Shown: positions 16,776-25,526, counted from the stretch's first letter. The stretch is DNA of 35,598 nt from Eubacteriales bacterium OttesenSCG-928-K08 (GCA_030266105.1 JAJDHH010000014.1:1-35598), one strand, 5' to 3'. Numbers and translations: made by a program. The notes: generated by a model from the letters alone, not told the origin.

Positions 16776-18614
16776 ATGTTGGATATTTCGGCGCTGGATG
16801 CCATATTAAAAAATGTTGAAAAGCCAGGCCGCTATACAGGCGGCGAGTGGAATATTATAGTTAAAGAAAAGGCAAAGCTTAACATAGCCTTGGGTTTTCC
16901 TGATGTTTATGAAATTGGCATGTCGCATCTGGGTTCACGCATACTGTATCACACGCTGAATTTGCGCGAGGATATTCGCTGCGAGCGCGCTTATGCGCCG
17001 TGGACCGATATGGAGGAGGCTTTGCGCGAAGCGGGGCTTCCGTTGTTTTCGCTGGAGACTAAAACTCCGCTTGCCGAGTTCGATATTGTAGGCTTTTCGC
17101 TGCTGTATGAAATGTGCTACACAAACATACTTTCAATGCTGGAGCTTGCGGGCATTCCTTTGCTTTGCGCAGATCGTAACGATTTGCACCCGCTTATTTT
17201 TGCGGGCGGGCCATGCGCGTGCAACTCAGAGCCGCTGGCCGAAATTGTGGATGCCGTGATGATTGGCGATGGCGAAGAGCTTTTTCTGGATGTTGCGGAT
17301 GTGTGCCTGAAAGCGCGTGAGCAGGGCCTAAACCGCATGGAAACATTAAAGGCGCTTGCAAATGTGCCGGGCGTGTATGTGCCGGGGTTTTATGAAGCAA
17401 CATATAATCAGGGCAGCTTTGTTGAGGTTAAAAAGCTTGAAAAAAGCGCGCCGGATCAACCTGTGCGCCGCATAGTAAAGGATCTTGATAGTGCGCCCTA
17501 CATAGGCAAGCCTATTGTCCCAAATATTCAAATTGTGCACGATCGGGTCGCGCTGGAGCTTTTTCGCGGCTGCACAAGGGGTTGCCGCTTTTGCCAGGCG
17601 GGTTATATATATCGGCCTGTGCGCGAGCGTAAGCTTGAAACATTGCTGGCCATGGCAAAGGAGCTTATCGCTTCCACAGGCTATGATGAGCTTTCGCTCT
17701 TTTCGCTAAGCTCGAGCGATTATTCTTGCATACACGAGCTTATTGCGGAGCTTCTTGAAAAAACCAAAGCGCAGCACATTTCGCTCTCGCTGCCATCGCT
17801 TCGTATAGATTCATTTCTTCAGGAAGAGCTCGAGCGCATGCAGTCTGTCAGGAAGGCCGGATTAACATTTGCGCCGGAGGCGGGCACGCAGCGGCTTAGG
17901 GATGTTATAAACAAAGGCGTAACTGAAGAAGATTTGCTTCGCAGCGTTACAGGCGCTTTTGAAGCCGGGTGGACAAGCGTTAAGCTTTATTTTATGATTG
18001 GCTTGCCCACCGAAACGGATGAGGATATACTTGGCATCGCTCAGCTTTGCAAAAAGGTGAGCAGGGCCTTTTATTCGCTCCCCAAAGAAAAGCGCGGCAA
18101 AGGCCTGCGCCTTAGCGTTAGCGCATCGTCCTTTGTGCCAAAGCCATTTACCCCATTCCAGTGGGTCGCTCAGGATAGTGTGCAGGAGCTTAGGCGCAAA
18201 CAAATGCTGCTCTCACAAGCGCTTAAGGGCGCAAGGGGTGTTGAGTTTAAATACCACGAATCAGGGCTTAGCCGCCTTGAGGCGGTGTTTTCGCGCGGGG
18301 ATAGGCGGCTGGGCGCCGTGCTTATTGAAGCCTATAGGCGGGGCTGCCGCTTTGATTCCTGGTCGGAATATTTTAAGCCTGCCGCATGGGAGGAAGCATT
18401 TGAAGCCTGCGGACTTACGATGGATGAGTATATTTATCGCGAACGGTCTGTTGATGAACCTTTGCCGTGGGATCATATCGACATGCTGGTCGATAAAAAC
18501 TATCTTGTTGCGGAGCGCGAAAACGCGCTGAAAGAAATTGTCACGCCGGATTGCAGGCTGGGCTGCAATGGCTGCTTTGGAGAAAAACATGCGGATGATT
18601 GCCAACTATTCTAA
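16776..18614 (+). CDS. Radical SAM protein of the TIGR03960 type
   Basis: The 612-residue protein has an N-terminal cobalamin-binding-like region (about 1-200, with ALGFPDVYEIGMSHLG) and a radical SAM core whose 4Fe-4S ligands lie in RGCTRGCRFCQAGY, Cys266, Cys270 and Cys273. A C-terminal cysteine group, DCRLGCNGCFGEKHADDC, is typical of this family. The next gene, a DUF2344 protein, overlaps its end by 26 bases; the two are found as neighbours or fused in many Firmicutes, and they often lie next to rng. The reaction catalysed is not known to me; an RNA or ribosome modification role is only inferred from neighbours. GGGAGG precedes the ATG. Confidence 0.92.
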   Translation: MLDISALDAILKNVEKPGRYTGGEWNIIVKEKAKLNIALGFPDVYEIGMSHLGSRILYHTLNLREDIRCERAYAPWTDMEEALREAGLPLFSLETKTPLAEFDIVGFSLLYEMCYTNILSMLELAGIPLLCADRNDLHPLIFAGGPCACNSEPLAEIVDAVMIGDGEELFLDVADVCLKAREQGLNRMETLKALANVPGVYVPGFYEATYNQGSFVEVKKLEKSAPDQPVRRIVKDLDSAPYIGKPIVPNIQIVHDRVALELFRGCTRGCRFCQAGYIYRPVRERKLETLLAMAKELIASTGYDELSLFSLSSSDYSCIHELIAELLEKTKAQHISLSLPSLRIDSFLQEELERMQSVRKAGLTFAPEAGTQRLRDVINKGVTEEDLLRSVTGAFEAGWTSVKLYFMIGLPTETDEDILGIAQLCKKVSRAFYSLPKEKRGKGLRLSVSASSFVPKPFTPFQWVAQDSVQELRRKQMLLSQALKGARGVEFKYHESGLSRLEAVFSRGDRRLGAVLIEAYRRGCRFDSWSEYFKPAAWEEAFEACGLTMDEYIYRERSVDEPLPWDHIDMLVDKNYLVAERENALKEIVTPDCRLGCNGCFGEKHADDCQLF

Positions 18615-19251
18615 ATCGGGCGCGTTGCGCTTTACCTCGCATTTGGATATGCAGCGGCTTATGCAGCGCGCGCTTAGAAGGGCAGGCATGCCTGTGGCCT
18701 ATTCAATGGGTTTTAACCCGCACCCTCAGCTTTCGTTTGCGTCTGCGTTGGCGTTGGGCTACACAAGCGATGCCGAGTGGGTGGATATTAAGTTAAATGA
18801 GCATGTTGAACCCGAAACTTTTGTTGCCCGAATGAATGCGGCCTTGCCGGATGGCGCAACTATTTTAAGCGCCAGTGTGGCGGAGGGTCGTTCGCCCGCG
18901 CTCACGGCGCTTATTGAGCGGGCAAGCTACAGAGTCGATATGGATTTTGAGCGCCCCGTCGATCAGCAAAAAATCATAAAACAGATCGAGGATATGCTGG
19001 CGGGGGAGATTATAGTCAACAAAAAAACAAAGGGCGGCTGGAAGGATGTCGATATCCGCCCGCAGGTGCTTTTGATGCGCCTTATTGGGCTTGAGGGGCA
19101 AAAGGCCACATTCGAAATCGAAGGTGTGCTGGATGCTTACGGTAGCCTGCAAATGGAACTGTTATTACAGGCGTTTACACAGCGTTTGGGCGAAACCGCA
19201 GCCTGGCGTGTGCACAGAACGTCCGTGCATTTTAGGCAATTAGGAGTATAG
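18589..19251 (+). CDS. DUF2344 (TIGR03936) protein
   Basis: This 220-residue protein belongs to the DUF2344/TIGR03936 family, the usual partner of TIGR03960 radical SAM proteins. Characteristic stretches are RFTSHLDMQRLMQRALRRAGMPVAYSMG split over residues 12-39, and GFNPHPQLSFASALALG. ATG 18589 is chosen because TGGAG lies 6 bases before it and the protein then starts MRMIANYSKSGALRF, as relatives do; a start at 18538 would add 17 residues. It overlaps the radical SAM gene by 26 bases and ends 2 bases before rng, so all three are likely translated together. Its function is unknown. Confidence 0.9.
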   Translation: MRMIANYSKSGALRFTSHLDMQRLMQRALRRAGMPVAYSMGFNPHPQLSFASALALGYTSDAEWVDIKLNEHVEPETFVARMNAALPDGATILSASVAEGRSPALTALIERASYRVDMDFERPVDQQKIIKQIEDMLAGEIIVNKKTKGGWKDVDIRPQVLLMRLIGLEGQKATFEIEGVLDAYGSLQMELLLQAFTQRLGETAAWRVHRTSVHFRQLGV

Positions 19252-19253
19252 AT

Positions 19254-20789
19254 ATGCACAAGGAAATCGTTGTGGAGATGAACGCCTACCAGACGCGCGT
19301 TGCGCTGCTGGAGGATAGCCATCCCAGCGAAATCTATATCGAGCGGCGCGGGCATGAGCGCCTGGTCGGCAACATTTATTATGGCCGCGTGCAAAACGTG
19401 CTGCCGGGCATGCAGGCCGCGTTTGTTGACATTGGCCTTGGGCGCAATGCGTTTTTGTATGCTGGCGATGTGCAAACGGGAAATGGCGGCCTACATTTTC
19501 CGGATTCGGATACGGATACCGATAGCCCGCAAGCTAAAATGCCCATTGTCAACATACAGGATATTGTAAAGACCGGGCAGGAAATTATGGTGCAGGTTGT
19601 TAAAGAACCCGTTGGCACAAAGGGCGCAAGGGTAACAACACACATCACGCTTGCAGGAAGAACACTTGTGCTTATGCCCACGGTGGATTATGTTGGCGTT
19701 TCACGCCGAATTGCCAATGAGGATGAACGCACACGCCTAAGAACCGTGCTTTGTGAGGTTAAGCCCGAGGGCATGGGGGTAATTGTGCGCACCGCGGCCG
19801 AGGGCAAAACAAAAGAGGAATTTGAACCGGATATTCTTTTCCTTGAGCGTTTGTGGAAGCGCATTTGCAAAACGCGCGCGCTTGCGGCAGCGCCAAGGCT
19901 TTTATATGCGGAGGAGCCGCTGATATTTCGCGCCATACGCGACCTTTTCACGCCGGATATAGACAGGCTTATTATAAACGATAATGAATTTTACGAGCGC
20001 ATACAGATAGTTACCGGCATAATATCTCCCCAGCTTAAGGATAAAGTTGTTCTGTATCAGGGCGCGCAGGAGCTTTTTGATCGTTACGATCTTGAAAGTA
20101 AAATCGATAAAGCGCTTGCCCGCAAGGTTTGGCTGCCTAACGGCGGATATATAGTGATCGACCAAACAGAGGCGCTCACAAGCATCGATGTAAACACGGG
20201 CCGTTTTGTTGGCACCGACAACCTGCAGGAGACCATCACATTGGCAAACTGCGAGGCCGCCAAGGAGATTGCGCGGCAGCTGCGCCTAAGAGACATAAGC
20301 GGAATTATAATCGTAGATTTTATCGACATGGAAGATATTGAGGATAAAGAGCGCGTGCTCGATACACTAAAACAGGAGCTTAAAAAGGATCGCACAAAAT
20401 CAAATGTGCTGGGCATCACACAGCTTGGCCTTGTTGAAATGACCCGGAAAAAAATGCGCCATAGCATAAGCAACACGCTCCAGGTCACATGCCCTTATTG
20501 CAAGGGGGATGGGAAGGTGCTTTCGCCCGAATCTGTTGCGCTTAAGGTGCGCAGGGAGCTTATGCGCCGGCTGGAAAACGAGAGCATGGAGCATTATCTT
20601 TTAGAAATGCACCCGGATATTGTGGAGCTTATTCGCGATAATTCCAGCGCACAGGCGCCGCTTTTGCCAACTAAACCCGGCAGGAATTATTATCTTCTTG
20701 CAAATGTTGCATTCCATATGGAGGAGTTTAAGGTGGAGCCTGTTGCTGCGGCGGAGGATTTGCCCGGCGGCGTCATTAAATACTGCTAG
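19254..20789 (+). CDS. rng: Ribonuclease G (RNase E/G family)
   Basis: RNase G is an endoribonuclease for rRNA maturation and mRNA decay. The 511-residue protein starts KEIVVEMNAYQTRVALLE and has an S1-type domain (about 35-130, GNIYYGRVQNVLPGMQAAFVDIG). Catalytic metal ligands lie in SIDVNTGRFVG (Asp312) and DFIDM (about 355-359). CPYCKGDG further on is the zinc-link motif used for dimer contacts. There is no long RNase E-type C-terminal tail. AGGAGT lies before the ATG. rplU, ysxB and rpmA, which often follow rng in Firmicutes, are not here. Confidence 0.95.
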   Translation: MHKEIVVEMNAYQTRVALLEDSHPSEIYIERRGHERLVGNIYYGRVQNVLPGMQAAFVDIGLGRNAFLYAGDVQTGNGGLHFPDSDTDTDSPQAKMPIVNIQDIVKTGQEIMVQVVKEPVGTKGARVTTHITLAGRTLVLMPTVDYVGVSRRIANEDERTRLRTVLCEVKPEGMGVIVRTAAEGKTKEEFEPDILFLERLWKRICKTRALAAAPRLLYAEEPLIFRAIRDLFTPDIDRLIINDNEFYERIQIVTGIISPQLKDKVVLYQGAQELFDRYDLESKIDKALARKVWLPNGGYIVIDQTEALTSIDVNTGRFVGTDNLQETITLANCEAAKEIARQLRLRDISGIIIVDFIDMEDIEDKERVLDTLKQELKKDRTKSNVLGITQLGLVEMTRKKMRHSISNTLQVTCPYCKGDGKVLSPESVALKVRRELMRRLENESMEHYLLEMHPDIVELIRDNSSAQAPLLPTKPGRNYYLLANVAFHMEEFKVEPVAAAEDLPGGVIKYC

Positions 20790-20947
20790 CTTTTTGCGTT
20801 TTAATCAGTTGTATTTTGCATTAAAGAAAAAGAATAAATACTCCTGCGCATAGCCCTGATTTTTCCTGCTGCGCTTGCTTTCTCAATTCAACGTGTTAAA
20901 ATGAATTTATACTGAAGATATCCTGAAAGATTGCAAGGAGGAATATC
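20790..20947 (+). promoter_or_regulatory. Gap with a weak promoter candidate for the TrpR-like gene
   Basis: TATACT (20908-20913) could be a -10 box; the best -35, TTCAAC (20887-20892), is only 15 bases away. A strong AAGGAGG site follows before the next gene. No clear terminator is seen after rng. Confidence 0.35.
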
Positions 20948-21259
20948 ATGGCATTTGAATCTAAGCTTAAAAGTAAAGAACTTGATGGTCTGTTTGAAGC
21001 GGTTCTTTTTCTGGAAACGGAAGAGGAATGCTACCGTTTTTTTGAGGATATCTGCACGGTGACTGAAATCCGCGCAATCGCACAGCGGTTGGCCGTTGCA
21101 AAGTTATTACGCGCGGGCGTAACCTATCAGGAAATTGCGCAGCGCCTTGGCGCTTCAACAGCGACTATAAGCCGGGTCAACCGTGCTTTGTCTTATGGTT
21201 CGGGCGGGTATAACCGTGTGCTTGAGCGCCTTGATAAGGAGCAGGAAAAGGAAGGATAA
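20948..21259 (+). CDS. TrpR-like YerC/YecD family DNA-binding protein
   Basis: The 103-residue protein belongs to the YerC/YecD branch of the Trp-repressor superfamily. It is all helical, with a helix-turn-helix at about 59-81 (GVTYQEIAQRLGASTATISRV). The N-terminal part FLETEEECYRFFEDICTVTEI matches the family. A tryptophan-binding role is not implied by family membership; targets are unknown. AAGGAGG lies 7 bases before the ATG. It ends 5 bases before rqcH, so the two are probably one transcript, though a functional link is not known. Confidence 0.92.
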   Translation: MAFESKLKSKELDGLFEAVLFLETEEECYRFFEDICTVTEIRAIAQRLAVAKLLRAGVTYQEIAQRLGASTATISRVNRALSYGSGGYNRVLERLDKEQEKEG

Positions 21260-21264
21260 ACCCC

Positions 21265-23013
21265 ATGTCGATGGATGGACTCTCGCTGCTGGCGGTTGTT
21301 CACGAGCTGCAAGCGCTGGTGGATGGCCGGATTGATAAAATCCAGCAGCCCGAAAAAGAAACACTTTTATTTACCGTTCGCGCGGGGGGCAGCAATCATA
21401 AGCTGCTCCTTTGTTCGCATCCTGAAAATGGGCGAGTGCAGTTAACGGAGCAAAGCTATGTCAACCCGCCTGAGCCGCCGATGTTTTGTATGCTTTTAAG
21501 AAAACGGCTGTTGGGCGGCAAGATTATTTCAATCATACAGCCTTTGCTGGATAGGCTGCTTTTTATCGATATTGAATCCAGGGATGAGCTTGGCGATTTT
21601 GTGCGCCAGCGCATCGTTGTGGAGCTCATGGGCAAATATTCAAACATATGCTTTTTAAACGAACAGGATATTCTGGTGGATTGCGCAAAGCATGTGAATG
21701 TGGGGATGTCCAGCGTACGGCTGTTGCTGCCGGGCGTAAAATATTTGCCGCCGCCCGCACAGGAAAAACAAAACCCGCTCGAAGCGCATGAGGAAGATTT
21801 TTTGGCGGCACTTCAGGGAAGGGGCAGCGTTCATAAGCTGCTCACAGCGAACTTTTTTGGGCTTTCGCCGGATTGTGCGCGGCAGATCGTGCTGCGCTGG
21901 GCGGGCGAGGCGGAATTAAACGCTGAAACACTGGATGAGATGAGCAAAAAAGGGCTTGCGCAATACCTGTATCGCCTTTATCAATCCTTTAATAACGGAC
22001 AATTTTCGCCAACGCTGCTATTTAATAAATCAGGCACGCCTGTTGCGGTATATCCGTTTTTGCCCGCGCTGCCGCAGGAGCTTTGCAAGCCTTGCAAAAG
22101 CATGGGCGAAGCGCTTGATGAGTTTTATCTTGAGCGGGATAGGGTGGAGCGCTTTCGCCGCCGTGGCGCCTCCATGCAGCGGATCATAAAAAACACGCTG
22201 GAGCGTTGCTACAAAAAGCTTGCGGTGTATGAGCAGGCGCTTGCGCAGGAGGAAAACCTTGAGGCGCTGCGTGTGGAGGGCGAGCTTATAATGGCAAACG
22301 CACATGCGTTAAAGCGCGGGATGCAGGCCGCGCCGTTGCTTAACTATTACGAGGACCCACCGGCGGAAATTATAGTCACGTTGGATGAGCGGCTTTCCCC
22401 GCAGGAAAATGCGCAGCGGCTTTTTAAACGTTACCAGAAGGGCAAGGCCGCAAAAACGCTTGCAATTACACAAAGCGCACAAACAAAGACCGAAATTGAG
22501 TATCTTGAGGGTCAGCTTGATAATCTTGATAAATGTACGCTCGATGATGAGCTTGAGGAAATCCGCGAGGAGCTAGTTCGCGAGGGTTATATACGCCCCG
22601 AGCAGAAAAAAAACAAACGTAAGCTCAAACCATCAAAGCCGCTTCATGTTAAATCGACCGACGGGCTGGATATTTACGTTGGAAAAAACAATCAGCAAAA
22701 CGATAACCTGACATTACGTTTTGCGCAAAGTAATGATATTTGGATGCACACAAGAAACATACCCGGCTCGCATGTGATTATCCGGGCGGATGGGACTATT
22801 CCGGAGCGCACGCTAAAGGAGGCGGCCATGCTTGCCGCATACTACAGCAAAAGCCGTGCGTCGGCGGGTGTGCCGGTTGATTATTGCGAGCGAAAATTCG
22901 TCAAAAAACCATCCGGCGCAAAACCGGGCATGGTAATTTACACAACAAATCGCACGATTTATATCACCCCAACAGAAGAAGCTGTTAAAGCGCTGGAGGT
23001 TGTGGCGGATTAA
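21265..23013 (+). CDS. rqcH: Rqc2 homologue RqcH (NFACT family)
   Basis: RqcH binds stalled 50S subunits and directs alanine tailing of the trapped chain so that it can be degraded. The 582-residue protein has the NFACT-N domain (about 1-170), with the Asp96-Arg97 pair in QPLLDRLLFI that matches the residues required for tRNA recruitment in Bacillus. A helix-hairpin-helix and coiled-coil region spans about 180-430, and the NFACT-R domain follows (about 455-570), with NDIWMHTRNIPGSHVII. Older annotations call this a fibronectin-binding protein. Its stop codon overlaps the stop of ylbJ on the other strand (shared TTAA at 23010-23013). Confidence 0.95.
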   Translation: MSMDGLSLLAVVHELQALVDGRIDKIQQPEKETLLFTVRAGGSNHKLLLCSHPENGRVQLTEQSYVNPPEPPMFCMLLRKRLLGGKIISIIQPLLDRLLFIDIESRDELGDFVRQRIVVELMGKYSNICFLNEQDILVDCAKHVNVGMSSVRLLLPGVKYLPPPAQEKQNPLEAHEEDFLAALQGRGSVHKLLTANFFGLSPDCARQIVLRWAGEAELNAETLDEMSKKGLAQYLYRLYQSFNNGQFSPTLLFNKSGTPVAVYPFLPALPQELCKPCKSMGEALDEFYLERDRVERFRRRGASMQRIIKNTLERCYKKLAVYEQALAQEENLEALRVEGELIMANAHALKRGMQAAPLLNYYEDPPAEIIVTLDERLSPQENAQRLFKRYQKGKAAKTLAITQSAQTKTEIEYLEGQLDNLDKCTLDDELEEIREELVREGYIRPEQKKNKRKLKPSKPLHVKSTDGLDIYVGKNNQQNDNLTLRFAQSNDIWMHTRNIPGSHVIIRADGTIPERTLKEAAMLAAYYSKSRASAGVPVDYCERKFVKKPSGAKPGMVIYTTNRTIYITPTEEAVKALEVVAD

Positions 23014-24143
23014 CGCGCTTTGTTTGGCGCACAGATCCGCCCTGCAATGGCAGAAAGAAGATAAACCACAAACAGGCCCAGCGTGCAGGCGAGCAGCATG
23101 GCCGCCCCTGTAAGCGCGTTGGTCGCGTAGTTTGGCGTTGGTGCGGGCGCAAACACCTCCAAAACCGCACGCTGGTTGTAAACCACAAGGTAGGTTATTA
23201 TCGCCGCAAGCAGCCCATGCAGCGCCTTTGTGCCGATATAGCGCAAGGGTGAGCGGAATTGCACAAACGAAAGCGCCTGTGTCATTATGCTAAGCCCGCC
23301 AAAGGAAACAAGAAACGAGCAGAGCGGAATTGTAATTATTGCGGGAAGCCCCGTTTTTGAAATTAAAAGGCAGCCGCCCGTCATCTCCATCAGCCCAAGC
23401 AATAAACCATGCGCGGGGGATTTGCCGGGCATGATCGAAAAAAGCCGATCTATGGGTGCGCCTAAAAAAGCAAACACACCAACATATTCTAAAATTTCAG
23501 CAAGCACAAGAAAAAATATTACGCTGCCGCCCACCTTTAACATATCGCCCATGCCAGTGGCGATCGTGCGGGGCAGCGCGATATAGAGCGGCTCTTTTTC
23601 CTGCAAGCTTGCATACTTTGGCGCATATGTGCTTTTAATAGGTTTCAACAGGTTAACAACCAGCGCCGTGAGTATTGCGCCGCCATAATGCCCCGCAGCC
23701 AAAGCGAGGAAGTAGCCGGTGTTGCCAAACATGCCGCTTGCAAGCGCACCAATTAAAAACATGGGACTGCAAAGGTTGCACAGCGTACCAAGCCGCTGCG
23801 CCTGCTCGTCATTAATAGAATTTTCCTGCTGGAGCAGACCGACCAATCTTGCGCCGCTTGGGTAGCCGGAAATTCCGCCAAGCAGCAGCGCGGGTATGGC
23901 AAATGGTGAAATTCTGAGTTTTTTTGATAGAGGTGAAAATAGCCTTGCGAAATTATGCAGCGCACCGCTTCGCTGCATAAGCGATGCCGCTACAAAAAAA
24001 GGGAAAAGCGTGGGTAAAAGTGTGTTCCACCAAATTTCCACGCCGCTGCGCGCTGCGTTTATGGCGGGCCCGGAAAAAACCACAAGCAGCACGCATAATA
24101 AAAGCGCACAAAAGGCGATGGCATATTGCAAAAACTTTTTCAT
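23010..24143 (-). CDS. ylbJ: Sporulation integral membrane protein YlbJ
   Basis: YlbJ is a polytopic membrane protein needed for spore cortex formation in Bacillus. This 377-residue protein has about eight to ten hydrophobic spans and the nucleoside-recognition (Gate) domain; visible landmarks are WWNTLLPTLFPFFVAASLM near the N-terminus and GGISGYPSGARLVGLL at about 90. I start it at the ATG at 24143 (MKKFLQYAIAF), which begins a membrane segment. Upstream ATGs at 24176 and 24236 are in frame, but the latter lies in a palindromic terminator, and none has a clear ribosome site. Its presence suggests a spore former. It converges on rqcH with overlapping stops. Confidence 0.88.
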   Translation of the reverse strand: MKKFLQYAIAFCALLLCVLLVVFSGPAINAARSGVEIWWNTLLPTLFPFFVAASLMQRSGALHNFARLFSPLSKKLRISPFAIPALLLGGISGYPSGARLVGLLQQENSINDEQAQRLGTLCNLCSPMFLIGALASGMFGNTGYFLALAAGHYGGAILTALVVNLLKPIKSTYAPKYASLQEKEPLYIALPRTIATGMGDMLKVGGSVIFFLVLAEILEYVGVFAFLGAPIDRLFSIMPGKSPAHGLLLGLMEMTGGCLLISKTGLPAIITIPLCSFLVSFGGLSIMTQALSFVQFRSPLRYIGTKALHGLLAAIITYLVVYNQRAVLEVFAPAPTPNYATNALTGAAMLLACTLGLFVVYLLSAIAGRICAPNKAR

Positions 24144-24201
24144 AGTTAATGAATATGAACCATCGCCCGATTGCATACCAGTACTATTTAGGCTTCTAAA
24201 C

Positions 24202-24244
24202 TCAAAAAAGTGAAGTGCGGCGTAGCCGCACATCACTTTTTTGA
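24202..24244. repeat. Dispersed palindromic hairpin, copy 2; terminator of infC-rpmI-rplT
   Basis: AAAAAAGTGAAGTGCGGC and GCCGCACATCACTTTTTT pair around the loop GTA with one mismatch. It lies 5 bases after the rplT stop and carries a T-run in both directions, so it can end the ribosomal transcript. It is a close copy of the hairpins at 598-638 and 30295-30331. Confidence 0.8.
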
Positions 24245-24248
24245 TTAT

Positions 24249-24602
24249 TTATTGTGCCGCCACGGCGATATCCACCAGCTCCTTGAAGGCGGGCATATCG
24301 TTCACGGCGAGGTCTGCCAGCACTTTGCGGTTGATATCGATGCCCGCAAGCTTCAGGCCATACATCAGGCGGCTGTATGTTGTGCCGTTGATGCGTGCGC
24401 CTGCGTTGATGCGTGAAATCCACAGCTTGCGGAAATCGCGCTTTTTCTGCTTGCGGCCCACATACGCATAGGACATGGATTTCATGACCTGCTGTGACGC
24501 GCTGCGGTATTGCTTGCTTTTTGCACCATAATAGCCCTTTGCGAGCTTCATTACCTTGCGGCGTTTCTTTTGGGCTGTAACAGCCCTTTTAATTCTGGCC
24601 AT
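24249..24602 (-). CDS. rplT: 50S ribosomal protein L20
   Basis: L20 is an early-assembling large-subunit protein that also represses its own operon in several bacteria. The 117-residue product has [19 protein letters not shown], the [11 protein letters not shown] stretch, [16 protein letters not shown] and the C-terminal globular part. AAGGAGGAGG precedes the ATG. It is the last gene of infC-rpmI-rplT and is followed by the palindromic terminator at 24202-24244. Confidence 0.98.
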   Translation of the reverse strand: MARIKRAVTAQKKRRKVMKLAKGYYGAKSKQYRSASQQVMKSMSYAYVGRKQKKRDFRKLWISRINAGARINGTTYSRLMYGLKLAGIDINRKVLADLAVNDMPAFKELVDIAVAAQ

Positions 24603-24616
24603 TTTTATCCTCCTCC

Positions 24617-24814
24617 TTATTTATACGGGATCATTTCGCGGATTTTCTTCTCTTCGCAGGTGGCGATATAGCCTGTCTGCCGGAGGCCGCGAAGGCGTTT
24701 GGTGGACTTTTTGGTCAGAATGTGGCTTTTATACGCTTTGCCGCGCTTAATTTTGCCTGACTTTGTGAGGCTGAAGCGCTTTGCCGCACCTCTATGTGTT
24801 TTGATCTTTGGCAT
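24617..24814 (-). CDS. rpmI: 50S ribosomal protein L35
   Basis: L35 is a small basic protein of the large subunit. The 65-residue product starts [20 protein letters not shown] and ends with IREMIPYK, both typical. CAGGAGG lies 7 bases before the ATG. It lies between infC (51 bases upstream) and rplT (14 bases downstream) in the standard order. Confidence 0.98.
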   Translation of the reverse strand: MPKIKTHRGAAKRFSLTKSGKIKRGKAYKSHILTKKSTKRLRGLRQTGYIATCEEKKIREMIPYK

Positions 24815-24865
24815 GGAGTTCCTCCTGTTACTATTCGAGATTCTTTATTTTGCCTCAAGCCTGCA

Positions 24866-25375
24866 TTAGCGCGGGTTGAGCACCATAAACATGTTTCGGC
24901 CTTCCTGCTTGGCGGGGCGTTCGATCACGCCGTTTTCTTCAACGAGCTGATAAAAATCGGCCATCACCTGCAAGCCGATGCTGCCATGTGTTGCCTGCCT
25001 GCCGCGAAAACGAATTGATACCTTCACCTTATCACCCGCCTTGAGGAATTTGTTGCAATTTTTTGCCTTCACCTCAAGATCGTGCTGATCGATTGTTGCG
25101 GAGAGCCGTACTTCTTTGATTTCGATCGTCTTTTGATTTTTGCGCTGCTCTTTTTCGCGCTTGCTCAGCTCGAAGCGGTACTTTCCGTAATCCATGAATT
25201 TGCACACCGGCGGGTTTGCCTGCGGTGCGATCTTTACAAGATCGAGCCCGCGCTCTTCCGCCATGCGTTGCGCCACATCGTTTGCAACAATGCCCATCTG
25301 CTCGCCGTTTTCATCGATCAGGCGAACCTCACGGTCACGAATCTCCTCGTTGATCATCAGATCCTGGTTGCTGAT
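24866..25375 (-). CDS. infC: Translation initiation factor IF-3, probably with an ATC start codon
   Basis: IF-3 prevents subunit joining and checks the start codon and initiator tRNA. The product has the N-terminal domain (LMINEEIRDREVRLIDENG), the linker region with YRFELSKREKEQRK, and the C-terminal domain with EVRLSATIDQHDLEVK and GDKVKVSIRFRGRQ. I place the start at ATC (25375-25373): GGAGG sits 8 bases upstream and the protein (169 residues) then starts ISNQDLMINEEIRD. AUU-type starts are well known for infC and allow self-regulation. Alternatives are ATG 25357, with a poor ribosome site, or an upstream ATG at 25483 that would translate the attenuator leader. Confidence 0.93.
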   Translation of the reverse strand: MSNQDLMINEEIRDREVRLIDENGEQMGIVANDVAQRMAEERGLDLVKIAPQANPPVCKFMDYGKYRFELSKREKEQRKNQKTIEIKEVRLSATIDQHDLEVKAKNCNKFLKAGDKVKVSIRFRGRQATHGSIGLQVMADFYQLVEENGVIERPAKQEGRNMFMVLNPR

Positions 25376-25520
25376 AAAAGACACCTCCAATAAATTTGGT
25401 TTGTTTTCCGCAATAAAAAAAGCGGGCGCATTACGCCCACCTATATCCAGATAATCAATCGATTGAAACCGTGCCTGGCGCATTTGCCGGCAGGTGAGAA
25501 GCGGGCGCTTCTGCTTGAAC
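25376..25520 (-). promoter_or_regulatory. infC-rpmI-rplT leader, L20-leader-like attenuator
   Basis: The leader of about 145 bases runs from the predicted start near 25520 to the infC start. It holds two copies of GCGCCCGCT, at 25508-25500 and 25429-25421 on the - strand, the second forming the terminator. A 12-base palindrome TCAATCGATTGA lies at 25455-25466. In Bacillus the same operon has an L20-controlled attenuating leader; by analogy L20 or IF-3 is a candidate here, but I did not match the L20-binding core. Confidence 0.6.
25415..25440 (-). terminator. Attenuator-type terminator in the infC leader
   Basis: On the - strand GTGGGCG (25440-25434) pairs with CGCCCGC (25428-25422) around TAATG, followed by seven Ts. 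It lies between the infC promoter and the infC start, so it would stop transcription early. A second copy of the CGCCCGC arm (25507-25501) lies upstream in the leader and could compete for the GTGGGCG arm. Confidence 0.75.
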
Positions 25521-25526
25521 GTATTG

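Noticed and set aside
24144-24236. Longer N-terminus of YlbJ
   Set aside because: The added residues come from the palindromic terminator and a stretch with no family similarity and no ribosome site.
25376-25483. N-terminal extension of infC to ATG 25483
   Set aside because: It would translate the attenuator terminator and has no ribosome site or match to IF-3; the ATC start with GGAGG is better.
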